Shown piece by piece: positions 5,843 through 9,889 of a stretch of DNA of 13,741 nt. Source of the DNA: DATMNI01 sp035570275. GTDB lineage: Bacteria; Acidobacteriota; Terriglobia; Bryobacterales; Bryobacteraceae. How positions within the stretch are numbered: position 1 is the first letter of the stretch; each line of letters begins with the position of its first letter. The notes beneath the pieces were generated by a model, which saw only the letters and a list, made by a program, of their open reading frames with translations, ran no database searches and was not told where the DNA came from. Both the position numbers and the translations under genes were made by a program. The DNA is taken from positions 1 through 13,741 of the forward strand of contig DATMNI010000014.1 in the NCBI GenBank assembly GCA_035570275.1, in the 5' to 3' direction.

Positions 5843-6172
5843 TTAGAGAGTGAGCCGGCAAGCGTTCAGACCGGCGACGATCACGCGGTCGAGCCATGCG
5901 GAAAAGCGGGTTTGGGCGGAGGCGAAGTCTTCTTCGTAATTGATCTGGAAGGTGCCGCCTTCGATCAAGGTGGGTTCGGAGCCTTGGATTTGAAAGTATG
6001 CGACCACGCCGATTAGACCGCGGATACGGGGACCGATACCGTGAAATGAGAGGACAAGATAAACGGGTCGGCCTGCGTTAAGAAACAAATGTGCAGCCGC
6101 ATTGAAGTAGGCGAAGTCGGGCGCATAACCGGCCTTCAGAACCGCTACTCTTGGAAGTTGTCGTGTCCGCCC
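5843..6172 (-). pseudogene. C-terminal remnant of an unidentified protein (or short ORF with an odd start)
   Basis: An open frame follows the Fic gene. It ends FSAWLDRVIVAGLNACRLTL at a stop at 5843-5845 and reads upstream through FQINYEEDF, GPRIRGLIGVVAYFQIQG, FLNAGRPVYLVLSFHG and AGYAPDFAYFNAAAHL to a TGA at 6173-6175. The residues look like real protein, but there is no ATG or GTG in frame; the first usual start is TTG at 6088, in the middle of a coherent segment. The upstream 28 nt overlap the end of the Fic gene in another frame. I read it as the tail of a gene whose front was lost or frameshifted. I do not recognise the family. Confidence 0.4.
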
Positions 6173-7269
6173 TCAACGCCGCCACTCGCATTGAAACTGA
6201 AGTTTGTGCCAAGACTACCGATTTCGGTGGCGAGTTCAGCGGAGGCTTTTCCAAATTGCTCCATCGCTACGTTAACAAGTTGCTTTGCGGTTTCTTTTGC
6301 GGCGAGCCACTCCTTCCTTGGCAGCTTACCTCGCTGCATTAGGCGGTCGCGCGCTGCGATGACTGCCTCATGCGGTGACGTGATCGGGCGAACGTCATAA
6401 GCGATCTCTGTCGCCTCAAGCAAGGCATTCCGCTGACTCTCAACGAACAGAGCAACCAGAGGCCGCAAGTCGTCTGCGTCTGCTTTCTCAAGGGCGTCAA
6501 TGTAGCGCGGCTTGTCCTCTCGTTTTACGATGAGCGGAAACCACCCGGCCTTGATGAAGACCAGGCTGGCAATCGCCCGAGCCACTCTGCCGTTGCCATC
6601 CGAAAATGGATGGATCTGCCAGAACCGGTGATGCAGCCACGCAGCCTCCACTTCGGGCGGTACATTCCGCGCCTGATGCGCCGCGTGCATTCGCACCAGT
6701 TCGTCCATTTCCGGCGCCGTGTACTCAGGCGAGCAGTACTCGTGTATGGAGCCGTCAAGGCGTGTGGGACTGTTAGGCGCCATCTTATACTGACCCTTCT
6801 CCAGGCGCTTCTCGAATGCCTGGCCAAACTGGTCCACAGCGGTGTACGAATCGATGTTGCGCAGCAAAGCAGCGTGGAGTTCCTTGATGTAGCTCACCGA
6901 AGGGCCGCGGATCCCGGCGATGAAATCGAACATCCCGTCCAGCGCCTCATAGTGGTCTTGGATGACCCGCGCGACCCACGTGCTATCGCGATTCGTCGCG
7001 TCATGAGGAATGTAGGCGGCGTCAATTCCACGCTCGATCAAGGTCCTGGTGACGCCGCGGTCCAGCGTGTAGACGTCTTCGATGATCCCAGTCTCGATGG
7101 CCCACTCGCGCCGCAATCGCCGGTCAAACTCATCCAGAACCTCGCGCTCGGCCAGATCCTTTTTCTGGTTCCGCCACACCCGCAGCAGCGAGTCCAATTC
7201 TCCATCCGTCAGAGCTCTTGGGTCGTCCGGCAGATCGGTAATCGGGTGCCACTTGTAGGCCCTCGCCAT
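6145..7269 (-). CDS. Fic family protein (probable AMP-transferase)
   Basis: This 374-aa protein has an intact Fic motif HPFSDGNGRVAR (H220-R231). In Fic enzymes the His is the catalytic base and the Asp/Gly/Asn/Arg positions bind Mg-ATP; most known members transfer AMP to a Ser, Thr or Tyr of a target. The N-terminal segment ETGIIEDVY (T60, E64) resembles the autoinhibitory [S/T]xxxE[G/N] helix of class II Fic proteins, but has Asp65 where Gly/Asn is expected. RIGID parts of the fold are also visible: YIKELHAALL (127-136) and the flap region around 172-186. ATG 7269 is preferred over GTG 7275 because CATAAT lies 8 nt upstream. The C-terminal about 100 residues are an unassigned helical extension. 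It is divergent from the SDR gene, with 52 bp between start codons. Confidence 0.9.
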   Translation of the reverse strand: MARAYKWHPITDLPDDPRALTDGELDSLLRVWRNQKKDLAEREVLDEFDRRLRREWAIETGIIEDVYTLDRGVTRTLIERGIDAAYIPHDATNRDSTWVARVIQDHYEALDGMFDFIAGIRGPSVSYIKELHAALLRNIDSYTAVDQFGQAFEKRLEKGQYKMAPNSPTRLDGSIHEYCSPEYTAPEMDELVRMHAAHQARNVPPEVEAAWLHHRFWQIHPFSDGNGRVARAIASLVFIKAGWFPLIVKREDKPRYIDALEKADADDLRPLVALFVESQRNALLEATEIAYDVRPITSPHEAVIAARDRLMQRGKLPRKEWLAAKETAKQLVNVAMEQFGKASAELATEIGSLGTNFSFNASGGVEGGHDNFQE

Positions 7270-7277
7270 GTACACCG

Positions 7278-7283
7278 ATTATG
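7278..7283 (-). promoter_or_regulatory. Candidate -10 box of the Fic gene
   Basis: CATAAT on the minus strand (5/6 match to TATAAT) lies 8 nt before ATG 7269. No Shine-Dalgarno fits between them, so a leaderless transcript is likely. It shares the 52-bp divergent region with the SDR promoter. Confidence 0.4.
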
Positions 7284-7309
7284 CGGCATCGAAGCCCGCT
7301 CCAGTCGGC

Positions 7310-7315
7310 TACACT
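7310..7315 (+). promoter_or_regulatory. Candidate -10 box of the SDR gene
   Basis: TACACT in the context CGGCTACACTGTCCAA lies 6 nt before ATG 7322, without a Shine-Dalgarno. The same hexamer precedes the AddB-like gene. This supports 7322 rather than the ATG at 7268 as the start. Confidence 0.45.
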
Positions 7316-7321
7316 GTCCAA

Positions 7322-8113
7322 ATGGACTTAGGACTCAAAGGCAAGGTCGCCATGGTGGCCGCCGCCAGCGAAGGGCTGGGGTTCGCCATCGCAAAAGTGT
7401 TAGCCGCGGAGGGTGCGCACGTCTCCATCGCTGCCCGCAAACAGGAGACCATCCGCGCCGCAGCCAACCGCATCGCAGAGGCCACGGGCGCGCAGGTCTT
7501 GGCCACGCAAGCCGACGTCAGTGCCGCGGCCGCAATTGCAGCGTGGCACCAGGCCACGGTGGAACGGTTCGGCGGCGTGGATATCCTGGTGACGAATTCG
7601 GGCGGCCCGCCGGCGGGCGCGGCTTCGGGTCTTGACGACGCGGCATGGCAGTCTGCGTTTGACCTCCTGCTCATGAGCGTGGTGCGCACCGTGCGCGTGG
7701 TGCGGCCTTCACTCGAGGCGCGCGGCGGCGGGAGCATCCTGATGCTGACATCGTTATCCGTGAAGAACCCGATCGCCAACCTCGGCCTTTCGAACGTACT
7801 CCGCGCGGCCGTGGCGGCGCTGTCCAAAACGCTCGCCGACGAGTTCGCCGCCAAGGGGATTCGCGTGAACCAGTTGGTGCCGGGACGCATTTCCACGGAA
7901 CGCATCGGGTACCTGGATGACGCTAACGCCAAGCGGTTGGGCACCACCGTCGAGGAGCAGCGCCGGCGCTCCATCGCCACCATTCCGATGGGCCGCTACG
8001 GCGAGCCCGAAGAGTTCGCGCGGGCGGCGGCGTTCTTGGTCTCGGATGCCGCATCTTACATAACCGGCGCAACCTTGCAGGTGGACGGCGGCGCCATCCG
8101 AAACGTCAGTTAG
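7322..8113 (+). CDS. Short-chain dehydrogenase/reductase, atypical catalytic site
   Basis: This 263-aa cytoplasmic NAD(P)-binding protein of the classical SDR size starts MDLGLKGKVAMVAAASEGLG. The glycine-rich loop is AAASEGLG (13-20). The usual NNAG is TNSGGPPAG (91-99), typical of a FabG-like subgroup, and VPGRISTER (186-194) and GATLQVDGG (249-257) close the fold. The catalytic Ser is at 144 (LTS), but the YxxxK pair 13 residues on is replaced by S157-N-V-L-R161. It may therefore be a non-canonical reductase or a binding protein; labelling it 3-oxoacyl-ACP reductase would be unsafe. The longer in-frame start at 7268 adds a non-SDR-like peptide and was rejected. It converges on the TIM-barrel gene. 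Confidence 0.9.
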   Translation: MDLGLKGKVAMVAAASEGLGFAIAKVLAAEGAHVSIAARKQETIRAAANRIAEATGAQVLATQADVSAAAAIAAWHQATVERFGGVDILVTNSGGPPAGAASGLDDAAWQSAFDLLLMSVVRTVRVVRPSLEARGGGSILMLTSLSVKNPIANLGLSNVLRAAVAALSKTLADEFAAKGIRVNQLVPGRISTERIGYLDDANAKRLGTTVEEQRRRSIATIPMGRYGEPEEFARAAAFLVSDAASYITGATLQVDGGAIRNVS

Positions 8114-8121
8114 CGTTGCTT

Positions 8122-8145
8122 ACGGCGTCACGGGATTTACGCCGT
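8122..8145. terminator. Shared hairpin between convergent genes (weak terminator candidate)
   Basis: ACGGCGT (8122-8128) and ACGCCGT (8139-8145) form a perfect 7-bp stem with a 10-nt loop in the 23-bp gap between the stop codons of the SDR and TIM-barrel genes. It runs a few bases into the latter. Neither side has a T-run, so it may only stall or protect the transcripts. Confidence 0.35.
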
Positions 8146-9087
8146 CACCGGCGGCACCAAGGTTTTCAGGAACTCGTGGGCGGTGCGGAAACCACGCTTG
8201 TACTGCTCGGTAAAGTTACCTTGCGCGTATGCCGGGTAATAAAACTCGTCCTCGTTTTCGATGTTCATGGCGCCGGTGTATCCCACTTCGGCCAGCACCG
8301 CGAAAAAGCCCTTCCAATCGACCGAACCCTGCCCCGGGATACGGAATCTCCACCAACGCACGTTGTCGATGGATTGAATTCCGGCGCGGCGCAGCACGTG
8401 CCAAAGAATCTCGGTGTCCTTGAGGTGGACGTCGTAGATCTTGTCGGCGAAATCGCGCGCCGCCTGCACCGGGTCCATGAACTGCCACACCAGGTGCGAC
8501 GGATCGAATTGCAGCCCCACCCACGGACTGTCCTTAAAGGCCTTGAACAGCAAGTCCCAGCCCAGCGGGCCGGTGCCGATGTTGGGACCGCCGGCATACG
8601 GTTCCCAGAGAATGCGCACCTTGTTTTTTTCGCACGCCGGGAAATATTTCTCCGTGTACACGCGGACGATTTCATCCACCTGCGGTTGCAGCCGCTGCCC
8701 GGTAATCTTGCCCGACTGGCCGCCAATGTTGGGGATCCCCAGTTTGCCGCACAACTCGATGCACTTCACCGTGAACTCGTTTTGCTGGGCCCGCTTGGCG
8801 GGGTCGGGATCGATGTGGTTGCCATCCACGGCCAGCGACGAAACGTAAATGCCGGATTTCTGGATCTTGTCTTTGATGGCGGCGATCTGGGAATCGTCGA
8901 CGCGGTTCGGATCGATCCGCAGTTGCATGCTGGTAAAGCCTTCGGCTTTGACGAATTCGAGATTGGAATCAGAATACTGGCAAAGCACGCCCAGTTTGGG
9001 TTTCCAGTTCGGCGCGCGGGGGCGCTGCGCCTGAGCGGCTGCCGCCGCGGTCATGGCGGTGAGGATGTTGCGTCGGGTGAGGGTCAC
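8137..9087 (-). CDS. Sugar phosphate isomerase/epimerase-like TIM barrel, Tat-exported
   Basis: This 316-aa protein of the xylose-isomerase-like TIM-barrel superfamily acts on free or phosphorylated sugars; members include isomerases, epimerases and dehydratases. A twin-arginine-type signal (TRRNILTAMTAAAAAQAQ, 4-21) opens the protein, so it likely acts outside the cytoplasm. Probable metal or catalytic residues at the barrel strands are E162 (LWEPYAGG), D195 and H198 (LQFDPSHL), H221 (DVHLKD) and E277 (NIENEDEF). I chose GTG 9087 because the signal motif follows directly and TATTGT lies 6 nt upstream; the ATG at 9138 would add 17 residues before the signal. Exact substrate is unknown. Shared export with the GH127 enzyme suggests plant-sugar processing. 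Confidence 0.83.
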   Translation of the reverse strand: MTLTRRNILTAMTAAAAAQAQRPRAPNWKPKLGVLCQYSDSNLEFVKAEGFTSMQLRIDPNRVDDSQIAAIKDKIQKSGIYVSSLAVDGNHIDPDPAKRAQQNEFTVKCIELCGKLGIPNIGGQSGKITGQRLQPQVDEIVRVYTEKYFPACEKNKVRILWEPYAGGPNIGTGPLGWDLLFKAFKDSPWVGLQFDPSHLVWQFMDPVQAARDFADKIYDVHLKDTEILWHVLRRAGIQSIDNVRWWRFRIPGQGSVDWKGFFAVLAEVGYTGAMNIENEDEFYYPAYAQGNFTEQYKRGFRTAHEFLKTLVPPVTA

Positions 9088-9093
9088 GAAACG

Positions 9094-9099
9094 ACAATA
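9094..9099 (-). promoter_or_regulatory. Candidate -10 box of the TIM-barrel gene
   Basis: TATTGT on the minus strand lies 6 nt before GTG 9087, with no Shine-Dalgarno in between. It fits the short -10-to-start spacing seen elsewhere in the window and supports the GTG start. Confidence 0.35.
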
Positions 9100-9113
9100 C
9101 TGCGGACAGGGGG

Positions 9114-9127
9114 CCGCTTGCAAGCGG
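9114..9127. promoter_or_regulatory. Perfect 14-bp palindrome in a divergent intergenic region
   Basis: CCGCTTGCAAGCGG reads the same on both strands. CAAGCGG recurs at 9136-9142. It lies 15 bp upstream of the TIM-barrel -10 box, in the region shared with the small secreted peptide gene, and could be a regulator site. No regulator gene is adjacent. Confidence 0.35.
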
Positions 9128-9233
9128 GCAGCAACCAAGCGGCAAATAGCTTGCGGCGCGGGTTGGCGGCGTGAGACTATGGCGAAGCCCCCTGGTCATT
9201 CAGTTGGGTCATTCAATAAGGAGCATTCATTCT

Positions 9234-9395
9234 ATGAGAAGACTGATGGTTTTGGCTCTGGGCCTGGCCTTCGCGCTCGGCACGGTCAATGCGTTCGCCC
9301 AGGATACGCCCCCCAAGAAGAGCGGCAAGAAGAAGGGCGGTAAGAATGGTGGAAAAAAGATCCCGAAAAGGGGCACAGGCGCCGGCGCTTTTTAG
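9234..9395 (+). CDS. Small secreted Lys/Gly-rich peptide
   Basis: This 53-aa protein has a typical signal peptide (MRRLMVLALGLAFALG, then NAFA) with probable cleavage before QDTPP. The mature part, about 30 residues, is dominated by Lys and Gly (KKSGKKKGGKNGGKKIPK) and ends GTGAGAF. It would be strongly cationic outside the cytoplasm. AAGGAG (9218-9223) lies 10 nt before ATG, an unambiguous ribosome binding site that favours this start over the GTG at 9171. I recall similar short Lys-rich exported peptides in acidobacteria but no known function. It could bind polyanions or the cell envelope, or be antimicrobial; all of these are inference. Confidence 0.7.
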   Translation: MRRLMVLALGLAFALGTVNAFAQDTPPKKSGKKKGGKNGGKKIPKRGTGAGAF

Positions 9396-9563
9396 TCCGC
9401 CGCTAATCGTCACGTACTCAGCCGATGCTCGCGGGCTCCAGGAATCCTCCGGATCCCCGCTACAGCCCGCCCCTGGATCTTGTACGCTTTTTGAGAATGA
9501 ATGCGGCTTGCGTGCACCATTATGGAGTGGTGAGGCAATCCAGCAAGGCAGGAAAATCGGGCC

Positions 9564-9588
9564 AACCGGCAGTGTCCTTCCGGTTTTT
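9564..9588 (+). terminator. Hairpin with 5-T run (weak terminator candidate)
   Basis: AACCGG (9564-9569) pairs with CCGGTT (9580-9585) across a 10-nt loop, and the right arm runs into TTTTT (9584-9588). The stem is short. It is 170 nt downstream of the secreted peptide stop and could end that transcript. Confidence 0.35.
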
Positions 9589-9629
9589 CACGTGAGCTTC
9601 ATTGAAATTACTGGCGTTAGCGCTCCGCG

Positions 9630-9649
9630 ACCGGAAGTGTCGTGCCGGT
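9630..9649. repeat. Second copy of the CCGG hairpin, inverted
   Basis: ACCGG (9630-9634) pairs with CCGGT (9645-9649) across a 10-nt loop. Read on the minus strand it shares AACCGGCA at one end and CTTCCGGT at the other with the hairpin at 9564-9585, so the two are inverted relatives about 45 bp apart, as in REP/REPIN-type repeats. Confidence 0.35.
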
Positions 9650-9658
9650 TTCGGTGGG

Positions 9659-9802
9659 CTACCAGCCCGGAAATACCGGATTTGCATTCATGCCTGGTGG
9701 CATTGCGCCACGCCCGCCCTGGCGGTTCTGGTAGCTTCCGCCACCGTCCTGGCCGCCCAAGTCCGGGCCCTGCGAGACCGGAAACCACGCTGGGCCCGGC
9801 AT
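9659..9802 (-). CDS. Possible 47-aa Gly/Gln/Pro-rich ORF or remnant
   Basis: ATG (9800-9802, minus) opens MPGPAWFPVSQGPDLGG, continues as a Gly/Gln/Asn-rich stretch (GGQDGGGSYQNRQGG) and ends GMNANPVFPGW. The composition resembles the low-complexity tails of exported acidobacterial proteins. The frame is open upstream to a stop near 9875 without another ATG. No ribosome binding site or signal is visible. It could be the tail of a decayed gene or chance. Confidence 0.22.
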   Translation of the reverse strand: MPGPAWFPVSQGPDLGGQDGGGSYQNRQGGRGAMPPGMNANPVFPGW

Positions 9803-9875
9803 CGTCCACGCAACTGTTGGACGAGCGCGCCGTGCCGGAGAAGGGCGAGTTGCAGCGCTGACCGCCGCCGGACGT

Positions 9876-9881
9876 TACACT
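9876..9881 (+). promoter_or_regulatory. Candidate -10 box of the addB-addA operon
   Basis: TACACT (context CGTTACACTGAAGTCCG) lies 8 nt before ATG 9890 with no Shine-Dalgarno. The hexamer is identical to the one before the SDR gene. TTGCAG at 9850-9855 is a possible -35, but its 20-nt spacer is long. Confidence 0.4.
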
Positions 9882-9889
9882 GAAGTCCG

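Larger units (their letters stand above)
9396..9875. other. About 480-bp intergenic stretch with hairpins and no confident gene
   Basis: Between the secreted peptide gene and the addB promoter I see no convincing full gene. The plus strand has a TTG-initiated frame starting MKLLALAL at 9602 and an internal LAVLVASATVLAAQ, which look signal-like but do not join into a plausible protein. The minus strand has a Gly/Gln/Pro-rich 47-codon ORF. Two related hairpins lie at 9564-9588 and 9630-9649. The region may hold decayed coding sequence. Confidence 0.5.

Noticed and set aside
7268..7321. Upstream ATG start for the SDR gene
   Set aside because: It would add 18 residues before the standard SDR N-terminus and would place the promoter box inside the coding sequence.
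6610..7635. 341-aa plus-strand ORF spanning the Fic gene, the divergent promoter and the SDR start
   Set aside because: It crosses two well-supported genes and their promoter region and shows no domain.
8116..9174. 352-aa plus-strand ORF opposite the TIM-barrel gene
   Set aside because: It is longer than the real gene, but its composition (His/Leu/Arg/Gly-rich) is that of an antisense frame. The minus strand has the Tat signal and metal-site motifs.
9602..9883. 93-aa plus-strand ORF starting MKLLALAL
   Set aside because: The start looks signal-like, but the rest is Arg/Trp/Cys-rich and unlike a protein, there is no ribosome binding site, and the frame covers a hairpin and the addB promoter.
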